From an uncultured Actinomyces sp. (GTDB lineage: Bacteria > Actinomycetota > Actinomycetes > Actinomycetales > Actinomycetaceae): 5,881 nt of DNA. Below the pieces are notes generated by a model. It was not told the DNA's origin, did no database searches, and saw only the letters and a program-made list of their open reading frames with translations. Each line of letters opens with the position of its first letter. Within the stretch, counting starts at the first letter, position 1. A program made the position numbers and the translations under genes. Shown here piece by piece: positions 1 to 5,862 of this stretch. The stretch covers positions 1 through 5,881 of the forward strand of contig UWSI01000047.1 in NCBI GenBank assembly GCA_900541895.1, given 5' to 3'.

Positions 1-32
1 GCTTGGGCCACACCCTCACAACAGCTAAAAGC

Positions 33-1874
33 TCAGGCTCCCGTCACATCATCAGGGCGAGACTCCGCGTAGCGCGCAAGCTCTTCCTCGACAATGGCCT
101 CATCGAGCTTCTGGAAGACCGGGGTCGGCTTCTCAATCGGAGTACCAACGACGATATCGTGACGCTCCCAGGTGGGAACATTCGTGTAGTCGCCGGTAAT
201 AACGGGGTATCCCGTACGGCCTTCGAAGTCTGCGGGAAGAACCTCGGGGTCCAGCTCCTCAACTTCCTTGATGTAGGGCATGGGAGCGATCTCGCCGCTG
301 CCACCCATCACGCGATCCACATCATTTGCGGCGTGAGGCAGGAAGGGTGAAAGCATCAGGTTCAAATCAGCCACGGCTTGTGCCAGCGTCCAGAGCACGG
401 TCGCCAAGCGCTCGCGTTCTTCGGGGGCCTTGAGCTTGAAGGGCTCGGTATCTGCAACGTACTTGTTGGCCTCGCCGACCAAACGCATTGCAGCGGCAAG
501 AGCGGCCTTCTGGCGGTGGTGACGAATCAGGTCTCCGACCTCGTCAAAGCCCGCGGCAATGGCATCCAGCAAGGCGCGGTCGATTTCTTGGAGCTCTCCC
601 GGTGCCGGAATCTCGCCGAACTTCTTGTGGATCATCGAGGCGGTGCGATTAACCAAGTTGCCCCAGCCTGCCACCAACTCGCCGTTCGTGCGACGCACGA
701 ATTCTGCCCAGGTGAAGTCCGCATCAGAGGACTCAGGACCAGCCGCAGAAATGAAGTAGCGCAGTGCATCAGCCTGGTAGCGGCTGAGCATGTCACGCAC
801 ATAGATCACAATGCCGTGCGAAGAAGAGAACTTCTTGCCCTCCATGGTGAGGAACTCTGAAGAGACGACCTCGGTGGGCAGGTTGAGCACTCCAAGATCA
901 CCGGGCTGGCCGCCCTTAGATCCCTGACCGTTGTACCCCAGCAGTTCGGCAGGCCAGATCTGCGAGTGGAAGACGATATTGTCCTTACCCATGAAGTAGT
1001 AGGTCAGGGCTTCAGGATCATTCCACCACTGGCGCCACGCTTCGGGATCCCCCGTGCGGCGTGCCCATTCAATGGAAGCGCTCAGGTACCCAATAACCGC
1101 GTCAAACCACACGTACAGGCGCTTACCGGGTTGGTCTTCCCAACCGGGAACCGGGATGCCCCAGTCGATATCGCGTGTCATTGCACGCGGGCGGATGTCC
1201 TCAAGGAAGTTCTTCGAGAACTTGATGACGTTGGGACGCCACGTGCCCGAGCGATCGCGGTCATCCAGCCACGCGGAAAGCGCGTCAGCAAGTGCGGGAA
1301 GATCCAGGAAGTAATGCGTGGACTCCACGAATTCGGGGGTTTCACCGTTGATTCGGGAATGAGGATTGATCAGATCTGTGGGATCGAGCTGGTTACCACA
1401 GTTATCGCACTGGTCACCGCGAGCGCCTTCGGCACCACAAATCGGACAGGTACCTTCGATGTAACGGTCGGGAAGAGTGCGTCCGGTCGAAGGCGAGATC
1501 GCCGCGCGGGTGACCTGTTCGATCATGTAACCGTTATCGCGGACGGTCCGGAACATGTCTTGGACGACGCGGTAGTGATTTCCAGCGGTCGTACGTGTGA
1601 AAAGATCGTAGGACAGTCCCAGCTGAACTAGGTCTTCGACGATGAGCCGGTTGTTCTGGTCGGCCAGCTCTCGCGCGCTCATTCCGGCGCCATCGGCGGC
1701 AACCAGAATGGGGGTTCCGTGTTCATCGGTTCCGGAGACCATCAGCACGTCGTGCCCGGCCATTCGCATGTAGCGAGAGAAAACATCGGAGGGGACTCCG
1801 AACCCGGCAACGTGACCAATGTGGCGAGGGCCGTTGGCATAGGGCCATGCAACGGCAGACAAAATACGACTCAT
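33..1874 (-). CDS. metG: Methionyl-tRNA synthetase (MetRS), full length
   Basis: Cytoplasmic class I aminoacyl-tRNA synthetase that joins methionine to tRNA-Met using ATP. The 613-residue product shows the family landmarks in order: WPYANGPRHIGH with the HIGH motif at residues 18-21, SGTDEHG at 47-53, a zinc knuckle with Cys143, Cys146, Cys156 and Cys159, RDIDWGIPVP at 234-243, YVWFDAVIGY at 254-263, FMGKDN at 294-299, the KMSKS-loop equivalent KFSSS at 348-352, and the helical anticodon-binding domain starting near GNLVNR (405-410). It ends without the EMAPII-like C-terminal tRNA-binding domain that some MetRS carry. The ATG start is supported because the N-terminus enters the catalytic fold directly. 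GGGGA lies 2 bases before the ATG, unusually close for a ribosome binding site. The 32 bases downstream show no clear terminator. Family assignment is very secure; the gene looks intact. Confidence 0.97.
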   Translation of the reverse strand: MSRILSAVAWPYANGPRHIGHVAGFGVPSDVFSRYMRMAGHDVLMVSGTDEHGTPILVAADGAGMSARELADQNNRLIVEDLVQLGLSYDLFTRTTAGNHYRVVQDMFRTVRDNGYMIEQVTRAAISPSTGRTLPDRYIEGTCPICGAEGARGDQCDNCGNQLDPTDLINPHSRINGETPEFVESTHYFLDLPALADALSAWLDDRDRSGTWRPNVIKFSKNFLEDIRPRAMTRDIDWGIPVPGWEDQPGKRLYVWFDAVIGYLSASIEWARRTGDPEAWRQWWNDPEALTYYFMGKDNIVFHSQIWPAELLGYNGQGSKGGQPGDLGVLNLPTEVVSSEFLTMEGKKFSSSHGIVIYVRDMLSRYQADALRYFISAAGPESSDADFTWAEFVRRTNGELVAGWGNLVNRTASMIHKKFGEIPAPGELQEIDRALLDAIAAGFDEVGDLIRHHRQKAALAAAMRLVGEANKYVADTEPFKLKAPEERERLATVLWTLAQAVADLNLMLSPFLPHAANDVDRVMGGSGEIAPMPYIKEVEELDPEVLPADFEGRTGYPVITGDYTNVPTWERHDIVVGTPIEKPTPVFQKLDEAIVEEELARYAESRPDDVTGA

Positions 1875-1882
1875 GGTCCCCT

Positions 1883-1911
1883 AGTCTAGTGCCTATTGGC
1901 GCTTCAGTCGT
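1883..1911 (-). promoter_or_regulatory. Candidate metG promoter giving a near-leaderless mRNA
   Basis: Reading the minus strand, TAGACT (1888-1883) fits the actinobacterial -10 consensus TAnnnT. It lies 8 bases before the metG ATG. ACGACT (1911-1906), 17 bases upstream, is a weak -35 match sharing only the central GAC of TTGACA. If this -10 is used, transcription begins between about 1877 and 1874, leaving a leader of 0 to 3 bases. The element interleaves with the pncA promoter on the opposite strand. It is inferred from motif and spacing only. Confidence 0.5.
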
Positions 1912-1925
1912 CCCTGCCGTATTCT
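1896..1925 (+). promoter_or_regulatory. Candidate pncA promoter
   Basis: TTGGCG (1896-1901) and TATTCT (1920-1925) are separated by 18 bases, a plausible sigma70-type pair ahead of pncA. The start point would be near 1932, giving a leader of roughly 30 bases that contains the strong ribosome binding site. Its -35 box lies inside the candidate metG promoter on the other strand, so the two polymerase sites overlap. The match is moderate and no operator was recognised. Confidence 0.4.
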
Positions 1926-1949
1926 CGAAGCACACGCTGCTCATACTTT

Positions 1950-1955
1950 GGGAGG
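1950..1955 (+). promoter_or_regulatory. Ribosome binding site that fixes the pncA start
   Basis: GGGAGG is a strong Shine-Dalgarno sequence ending 5 bases before the ATG at 1961. It decides the start: the reading frame is open further upstream, to an ATG at 1847, but that ATG lies inside metG and lacks such a site. The extra upstream residues also have no counterpart in nicotinamidases, which begin just before the catalytic Asp. Confidence 0.85.
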
Positions 1956-1960
1956 ATGTA

Positions 1961-2533
1961 ATGCCCCGCGCGCTCATCATTGTTGATGTTCAACCTACTT
2001 TTTGCGAGGGCGGTGCTCTTCCTGTTGAAGGTGGGAATGCCTGCGCTCAGCGCGTCGCTGATTTTGTTGCCGCTCACGCAGCGGATTACGACTGCATTGT
2101 GACCTCGCAGGATTGGCATATTGATCCGGGTTCGCATTTCTCTGACCATCCCGACTTCGTTGACACCTGGCCTCCTCACGGCGTTGCAGGTACTGCCGAG
2201 GCCGAGCTGCACCCAGCCCTTGCTGACCTCCACGCGGATGTCACCATCCACAAGGGCATGTACGAGGCCGCGTATTCTGCTTTCGATGGCGAGGATGTAG
2301 CAACGAAACGCCCCTTGCTTGAGCTCCTTCGCGACAAAGGTATCGATTCGCTGGATGTCGTTGGCCTTGCTCAGTCCCACTGCGTCTGCGAAACAGCGCT
2401 GGACGGCGTGAAGGACGGTTTCAAGGTGCGAGTCTTCACGGACCTCACTGAGCCCGTCAGCCCCGAGTTGGGTGAGCTCGCCGCCGCACGCATGGTCGAG
2501 GCCGGAGTTGAGCTAGTCCCCTCTCAGGCGTAA
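1961..2533 (+). CDS. pncA: Nicotinamidase (isochorismatase-like hydrolase)
   Basis: Cytoplasmic amidase of the cysteine-hydrolase/isochorismatase fold. It probably converts nicotinamide to nicotinate and ammonia for NAD salvage, and in mycobacteria the same enzyme activates pyrazinamide. The product is 190 residues, the usual size. The proposed catalytic triad is visible: Asp9 in ALIIVDVQPTF, Lys98 in TIHKGMY and Cys141 in GLAQSHCV. The metal-binding segment SQDWHIDPGSH supplies Asp51, His53 and His59, matching the DWH-x5-H pattern of PncA and setting it apart from plain isochorismatases, which lack this metal site. Cys143 is a second cysteine next to the nucleophile. The gene stands alone, diverging from metG and converging on rsmI, so it is probably its own transcription unit. 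Substrate is inferred from these motifs; a related amidase activity is the main alternative. Confidence 0.9.
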   Translation: MPRALIIVDVQPTFCEGGALPVEGGNACAQRVADFVAAHAADYDCIVTSQDWHIDPGSHFSDHPDFVDTWPPHGVAGTAEAELHPALADLHADVTIHKGMYEAAYSAFDGEDVATKRPLLELLRDKGIDSLDVVGLAQSHCVCETALDGVKDGFKVRVFTDLTEPVSPELGELAAARMVEAGVELVPSQA

Positions 2534-2567
2534 TTCGCATCCACTGCTCTGATTCGCACCCGCTGCC
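2533..2567. repeat. Two-copy 16-base repeat filling the pncA/rsmI gap
   Basis: ATTCGCATCCACTGCT (2533-2548) and ATTCGCACCCGCTGCC (2552-2567) match at 13 of 16 positions with a 19-base period. Together they occupy the whole space between the pncA stop and the rsmI stop. Neither forms a hairpin, so no intrinsic terminator is visible between these convergent genes. It may be a duplicated remnant of a gene end or a protein-binding repeat; nothing favours either. Confidence 0.6.
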
Positions 2568-3422
2568 CTAGTTTGTGCGTGCGAGTGCCGCGCGGTAAAG
2601 CTCGTTCTTGCGTAGCCCTGTGGCCTCGGCGACTTCGGCAGCGGCGTCCTTCAAACGCATTCCCTCTGCTGCCAAGGCAAGCACTGCCTCAACATGGTCA
2701 TCCGCATTGCCCTGCGCATGCCCGGGTGCAATCACCAGCGTGATTTCACCAAGAACTTCACCTTCTGTGGCCTCAACCAGTTCTGCGAGGCTCCCGCGGA
2801 TCACCTCTTCGTAGGTTTTTGTGAGCTCTCTACACAGCGCGGCTTGGCGATCGGCACCAAAGACCTCAGCCATGAGAATCAGAGTGTCATGGACGCGTTT
2901 AGGTGATTCGAAGAAGATCAGGGTGTGAGGATCTTGCGCAAGGACCTTCAAATAGCGCGTTGCTTCACCAGTTTTCCGGGGAAGGAAACCCTCGAAAGCA
3001 AAGCGATCGGAAGGAAGCCCAGACAGGGCAAGCGCAGTAACGGGAGCCGAGGGCCCTGGGAGGACACTGACGCGGACGCCAGCCGCCGTGGCCTCGTGAA
3101 CCAGGCGGAACCCCGGGTCGGAAACCGTCGGCATTCCGGCATCGGAAACCATGACGACGCGTGCACCTGCCCGCGCCTGCTCGACGACTGCCGAGGCCTT
3201 AGCGGACTCATTGTGATCGTGGAGGCTTATAAGCTTGGCGCTCAGATGGATTCCCATTCTCGAGGCCAAGGCGAGGAGGCGGCGCGTGTCTTCGGCAGCA
3301 ATAATGTCCGCCTGCTCAAGAGCAGGAGCTAAGCGCGCGGAGACATCGCGTACGTCGCCAATCGGGGTAGCCGCAAGGAGGATTGACGCGGGGGCCTGAA
3401 TGTAATCCTGGTCTTCACTCAC
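2568..3422 (-). CDS. rsmI: 16S rRNA (cytidine1402-2'-O)-methyltransferase
   Basis: RsmI uses S-adenosylmethionine to methylate the ribose of C1402 in the decoding centre of 16S rRNA, working with RsmH, which methylates the base. The 284-residue protein has the tetrapyrrole-methylase fold typical of the family: ATPIGD at 18-23, AEDTR at 43-47, HDHNE at 68-72, SDAGMPTVSDPG at 93-104, PGPSA at 122-126, GFLPRK at 145-150, FFESPKR at 170-176 and CRELTKTYEE at 197-206. A C-terminal helix-turn-helix-like segment (257-280, LKDAAAEVAEATGLRKNELY) is also usual for RsmI. The start is GTG at 3422. An in-frame TAA lies one codon away (3428-3426), so no start further upstream is possible, and the SAM-binding strand begins only about 13 residues in. 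AAAGGTG, 13 bases ahead, is a distant ribosome binding site. Identification is secure. Confidence 0.96.
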   Translation of the reverse strand: MSEDQDYIQAPASILLAATPIGDVRDVSARLAPALEQADIIAAEDTRRLLALASRMGIHLSAKLISLHDHNESAKASAVVEQARAGARVVMVSDAGMPTVSDPGFRLVHEATAAGVRVSVLPGPSAPVTALALSGLPSDRFAFEGFLPRKTGEATRYLKVLAQDPHTLIFFESPKRVHDTLILMAEVFGADRQAALCRELTKTYEEVIRGSLAELVEATEGEVLGEITLVIAPGHAQGNADDHVEAVLALAAEGMRLKDAAAEVAEATGLRKNELYRAALARTN

Positions 3423-3434
3423 GCGTTAATCGTC

Positions 3435-3450
3435 GCACCTTTGGGTGTGC
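3435..3450 (-). promoter_or_regulatory. Small hairpin over the putative rsmI ribosome binding site
   Basis: On the minus strand, GCACACCCAAAGGTGC can fold into a 5-pair stem with one bulged A. This buries the GGTG of AAAGGTG, the only Shine-Dalgarno-like sequence ahead of the rsmI GTG. The fold is short and the site is 13 bases from the start, so a regulatory role is a guess. No convincing -10 box for rsmI was found in the 65-base divergent region. Confidence 0.2.
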
Positions 3451-3475
3451 TACTCCAGTTGAGCAGGGGCCTCGG

Positions 3476-3481
3476 TAAACT
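3476..3481 (+). promoter_or_regulatory. Candidate -10 box giving a leaderless PMT mRNA
   Basis: TAAACT fits the TAnnnT -10 consensus and ends 6 bases before the GTG at 3488, so the expected start point falls on or next to the first base of the coding sequence. There is no acceptable -35 box at 16-18 bases. A purine-rich AGCAGGGG near 3463-3469 lies too far away (about 18 bases) to be a good ribosome binding site, which fits leaderless translation. Confidence 0.45.
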
Positions 3482-3487
3482 GATCGG

Positions 3488-5281
3488 GTGGACGACAAGA
3501 CTCTTTCCGATTCAGATATTCCCGAAGACCCCGCCTTGGGGTCGGACCAGGCTTCCCCGGTTGCTCGCCCCGAGCCTCTTCCCGAGGCCGAGGAAGGCGA
3601 GCCTAGCCCTTCGACGAAGGTGAACGAGGCCTCGGCAGAGGCGAACAAGGCCTCGGCAGACGACGAAGAGGCTGATGCCGCTCCCGAAGGAACGGGACGC
3701 GAATGGAAGCCCGTCCCCATTCCCAGGTGGGCGCGGTTCCCGATGTCTGCGCAAGCCGGCTGGGTTGCAACTCTTGTGACGACGCTTGTGGCAGCGCTCA
3801 TAAGGCTTCCCGGTCTTGGAACAATTAAGACTCTGGTCTTCGATGAGACCTACTACGTGAAAGACGCCTATTCCCTGATGACTTTGGGCTATGAGGGAAG
3901 CTGGGCGAAGGATAACGACCCGATGTTTATCGCGGGTGATTACTCTGGGCTTTCGACCAATGGTGGTTACGTCGTTCACCCATCGGTCGGAAAGTGGCTG
4001 ATCAGCTTAGGAATGCGCGTCTTCGGAGCAACCAATCCGGTCGGCTGGCGCATCAGTGCAGCCATCGCAGGAATCATTCTTGTCTTCCTTACCGCGCGAA
4101 TTGCACAGCATTTGTTCCGATCCCCCGCTATCACAGCACTTGCGGGATTCTTTATGGCAACAGATGGCATCGCAATTGTTCTCTCGCGAACTGGGCTTTT
4201 GGATGTATTCCTGGCGATGTTTGCCGCTGCCGCATTCCTTGCTGTCCTGAAAGATCAGGAGATCTCACATCCACGTTTGGTCGAAAAACTTTCCCAATGG
4301 AAGCCGGATCCTGATAATCCTTCTCGAATCGGCCCTCATGCGGGTGCACGCTGGTGGCTATTGGTCGCGGGTATCTTGTGTGGCCTTGCGATGTCGGTCA
4401 AATGGTCGGGGCTCTACGCGCTGGCTGTCTTGGGGTTGTTTGTTGCTTTCCGCGACTGGATGACGCGCCGTCGTTTTGGGCATCCGCGCGCGTTTTACGC
4501 AACTTTGATCAATGACACCTCTGTTGCATTCTTGGCCATGGTTCCACCCGCAGTTATCACATATGTCGCCTCATGGTTCGGCTGGTTTAGGCACTGGAAT
4601 GCGTACGGTCACAAAACTCACGGCTTTATTGGAGCATTCCGCGACCTGTGGGACTACCACGTAGGAATGCTGAAGTTCCACACGGGTTTGACCACTCCGC
4701 ACACCTATCAGGCTCATCCCGCACAGTGGTTTGTTCAGGCACGTCCGACGTCCTTCGCGTGGAACAAAATTGCGGATGCAAGCTGCGATAAATCGGATTG
4801 CGTTAACGCGGTTGTCGCACTAGGGAATCCGCTTCTGTGGTGGTTTGCAGCCATTGCTTTCTTCATCGTCTTGTTCGTGACGCTGCGCGACCGCAACTGG
4901 AGGACTGGTTTTGTTGTCTGTGGATACTTGGCGATGTACTTCCCTTGGTATTTGAATGCAAACCGAACGATCTTTAATTTCTACACGATTGCTTTCGTAC
5001 CTTTTGTCTGTCTGAGTGCGGCATGGGTGATTGGGCTGATGCTGGATCAAACTCGCTGCGAAGTAGATCCTGACCGCATGTATGCTTCTCAACCTCTTGA
5101 AGAGGGAGACTACAGATGGATGGGCGCTAATGTCGTGGCGCGTCAAAGGTTTGCCATTGGCGCTGTGGTCATTGTTCTGCTCATTACAGCTGTCTCGATC
5201 TTCTTTATGCCCCTGTGGAGAGGGGATCTCATCTCGTACAACTTCTGGCACATTCACATGTGGTTCCCGACGTGGATCTAA
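3488..5281 (+). CDS. Protein O-mannosyltransferase (PMT, GT39), integral membrane
   Basis: Likely transfers mannose from polyprenyl-phosphate-mannose to Ser/Thr of proteins crossing the membrane by the Sec route, like mycobacterial Rv1002c. The product is 597 residues. Residues 1-85 are acidic, Pro/Ala/Glu/Ser-rich and apparently disordered, probably a cytoplasmic tail. About ten or eleven hydrophobic segments follow, beginning near residue 91 and ending near 574. Family marks include Asp119-Glu120 in VFDETYYVKDA, the acidic pair of the first extracytoplasmic loop needed for catalysis in PMTs, HPSVGKW at 164-170, LSRTGLLDVF at 232-241, SVKWSGLY at 303-310, HPAQWFVQARP at 410-420, a Cys433/Cys438 pair in an external loop, and YFPWYLNANRTIFNFYTIAF at 484-503. 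The GTG start rests on the nearby -10 box and lacks a good ribosome binding site. If it is wrong, only the variable tail changes. A strong hairpin follows the stop. Confidence 0.93.
   Translation: MDDKTLSDSDIPEDPALGSDQASPVARPEPLPEAEEGEPSPSTKVNEASAEANKASADDEEADAAPEGTGREWKPVPIPRWARFPMSAQAGWVATLVTTLVAALIRLPGLGTIKTLVFDETYYVKDAYSLMTLGYEGSWAKDNDPMFIAGDYSGLSTNGGYVVHPSVGKWLISLGMRVFGATNPVGWRISAAIAGIILVFLTARIAQHLFRSPAITALAGFFMATDGIAIVLSRTGLLDVFLAMFAAAAFLAVLKDQEISHPRLVEKLSQWKPDPDNPSRIGPHAGARWWLLVAGILCGLAMSVKWSGLYALAVLGLFVAFRDWMTRRRFGHPRAFYATLINDTSVAFLAMVPPAVITYVASWFGWFRHWNAYGHKTHGFIGAFRDLWDYHVGMLKFHTGLTTPHTYQAHPAQWFVQARPTSFAWNKIADASCDKSDCVNAVVALGNPLLWWFAAIAFFIVLFVTLRDRNWRTGFVVCGYLAMYFPWYLNANRTIFNFYTIAFVPFVCLSAAWVIGLMLDQTRCEVDPDRMYASQPLEEGDYRWMGANVVARQRFAIGAVVIVLLITAVSIFFMPLWRGDLISYNFWHIHMWFPTWI
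3622..3660 (+). repeat. 21-base tandem duplication in the PMT N-terminal tail
   Basis: Two 18-base units, GAACGAGGCCTCGGCAGA (3622-3639) and GAACAAGGCCTCGGCAGA (3643-3660), differ at one base and repeat with a 21-base period. They encode the heptads NEASAEA and NKASADD. The period is a multiple of three, so gain or loss of a unit would keep the frame. It lies in the disordered tail, where length variation should be tolerated. Confidence 0.85.
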
Positions 5282-5310
5282 AGTGAACTGCCATTCGCAG
5301 TAAGACACAT

Positions 5311-5338
5311 GTGCCCGCGAACGTCCGTTCGCGGGCAC
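5311..5338 (+). terminator. Strong hairpin after PMT, probable terminator
   Basis: GTGCCCGCGAAC (5311-5322) pairs perfectly with GTTCGCGGGCAC (5327-5338) around a GTCC loop, giving a 12-pair GC-rich stem starting 29 bases after the PMT stop. The downstream stretch TGCTTGTAC has only a poor T tract. Actinobacterial terminators often lack long T tracts, so a terminator is the simplest reading. The symmetric stem could work for either strand. Confidence 0.75.
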
Positions 5339-5359
5339 TGCTTGTACATCGCAAAGAGA

Positions 5360-5377
5360 AACTGCGTCAACTGCGTC
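5360..5377 (+). repeat. Perfect 9-base tandem repeat
   Basis: AACTGCGTC is repeated twice without a gap (5360-5368, 5369-5377), 22 bases after the PMT hairpin. Two copies of this size can arise by chance or slippage; a paired binding site is possible but unsupported. Confidence 0.6.
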
Positions 5378-5483
5378 GCGAACAGACACAGTGGGCACGT
5401 AGTCTAGGTGAAACGTAGTAAAAGACAGCCAAAGCCTAAGTAGCCCCCAAAAGACTAAGTGGGCACCGCAAAAGTTAATTAAT

Positions 5484-5497
5484 AACCATCCATGGTT
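5484..5497. repeat. Short inverted repeat in the A+T-rich core
   Basis: AACCAT (5484-5489) and ATGGTT (5492-5497) form a perfect inverted repeat around CC. It is flanked by AAGTTAATT (5472-5480) and AACTTAATT (5502-5510), which match at 8 of 9 positions in direct orientation. The arrangement looks like a small operator, but the sequence matches no site I recognise. Confidence 0.4.
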
Positions 5498-5581
5498 CAA
5501 AAACTTAATTACCTGATACCCCTAATAAGGGCCTTTAACACCGAATAAAACAGACGACCGAACAACAGCCCATTAGTGACT

Positions 5582-5613
5582 CAAAAGTCCGCTAGCCACG
5601 CAAAACTCCGCTA
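5582..5613 (+). repeat. Two-copy 13-base direct repeat
   Basis: CAAAAGTCCGCTA (5582-5594) and CAAAACTCCGCTA (5601-5613) differ at one base and start 19 bases apart, close to two helical turns. They lie about 120 bases upstream of the candidate promoter at 5730. Function is unknown. Confidence 0.55.
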
Positions 5614-5729
5614 AGAAAAGCATCTAGAGGCTCATACGAAGAAAATAAGAACAAATACGCAAGCAAAGAAATTGAGCCTGACTTTACGAGGCCGTTGCCT
5701 CTCAGGGGCGTGGGGTGTTTGTGTGGGGT

Positions 5730-5738
5730 TGGTACCGT
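5730..5738 (+). promoter_or_regulatory. Extended -10 promoter candidate for the terminal unit
   Basis: TGGTACCGT is a TGn motif joined to a TAnnnT -10 box (TACCGT, 5733-5738), followed by a GC-containing discriminator (AGTAGCCCG). No -35 box matches at 17 bases upstream, where the sequence is GTGGGG, but extended -10 promoters can manage without one. Transcription would start near 5745. The site lies just after the change from A-rich to G/T-rich DNA at about 5700, as expected of a strong stable-RNA promoter. TATACA at 5765-5770 is a second, poorer candidate. Confidence 0.4.
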
Positions 5739-5823
5739 AGTAGCCCGAAAGTCGCGCGTGTGTGTATACAGGTGTGGAACACTGCTGCGTGTTGTGTTTG
5801 CTTGGTAGGCGCGTGTGGGTGAA

Positions 5824-5862
5824 AGAGGGGGGGTTTGGAACAGTGTTCCAACCCCCCCCTCT
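5824..5862 (+). terminator. Very stable G7/C8 hairpin: terminator, attenuator or processing stem
   Basis: AGAGGGGGGGTTTGGAAC (5824-5841) pairs with GTTCCAACCCCCCCCTCT (5845-5862) at 17 of 18 positions, with one T-C mismatch and an AGT loop. It is followed by CTTTTG, a short T tract, which makes an intrinsic terminator or attenuator possible. On the minus strand the same stem is also followed by CTTT. If an rRNA gene lies downstream, it may instead be a processing or antitermination stem. Confidence 0.6.

Larger units (their letters stand above)
5341..5690. other. A-rich intergenic stretch without a recognisable gene
   Basis: This stretch has frequent stops in all frames and no coding region or tRNA that I can support. 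By hand count, 5401-5700 is about 43% G+C, clearly below the flanking genes, and the plus strand is rich in A. It carries several small repeats (listed separately). AGTGGGCAC occurs at 5390-5398 and 5458-5466, echoing the GGGCAC arm of the preceding hairpin. A short A+T core around 5471-5510 contains TTAATTAA. It may be an upstream flank of the G/T-rich unit beginning near 5700, or decayed DNA. Confidence 0.6.

Noticed and set aside
21..31. AGCTAAAAGCT as a metG terminator
   Set aside because: Only a 4-pair stem with no T tract on the metG strand; too weak to call.
966..1631. 221-codon plus-strand frame opposite metG
   Set aside because: Antisense to the intact and well-recognised metG; the translation shows no domain.
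1847..1960. Upstream extension of pncA to an ATG at 1847
   Set aside because: The extension would run inside metG and over both promoters. The strong GGGAGG site and the family N-terminus select 1961.
5408..5443. Tiny 11-codon basic reading frame starting GTG (VKRSKRQPKPK)
   Set aside because: No ribosome binding site, no promoter and far too short to separate from chance in A-rich DNA.
5475..5482. TTAATTAA core as a replication origin element
   Set aside because: No DnaA-box cluster (TTATCCACA-like) or dnaA/dnaN neighbours; a single A+T palindrome is not evidence of an origin.
4820..5500. Long open frame on the minus strand opposite the PMT 3' end
   Set aside because: Mostly antisense to a secure membrane protein gene, without family resemblance or a ribosome binding site. 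It is a shadow of codon structure.
5341..5700. tRNA, CRISPR array or mobile-element remnant in the A-rich stretch
   Set aside because: No cloverleaf or T-arm pattern, no regularly spaced repeats, and no terminal inverted repeats or transposase fragment could be found by eye.
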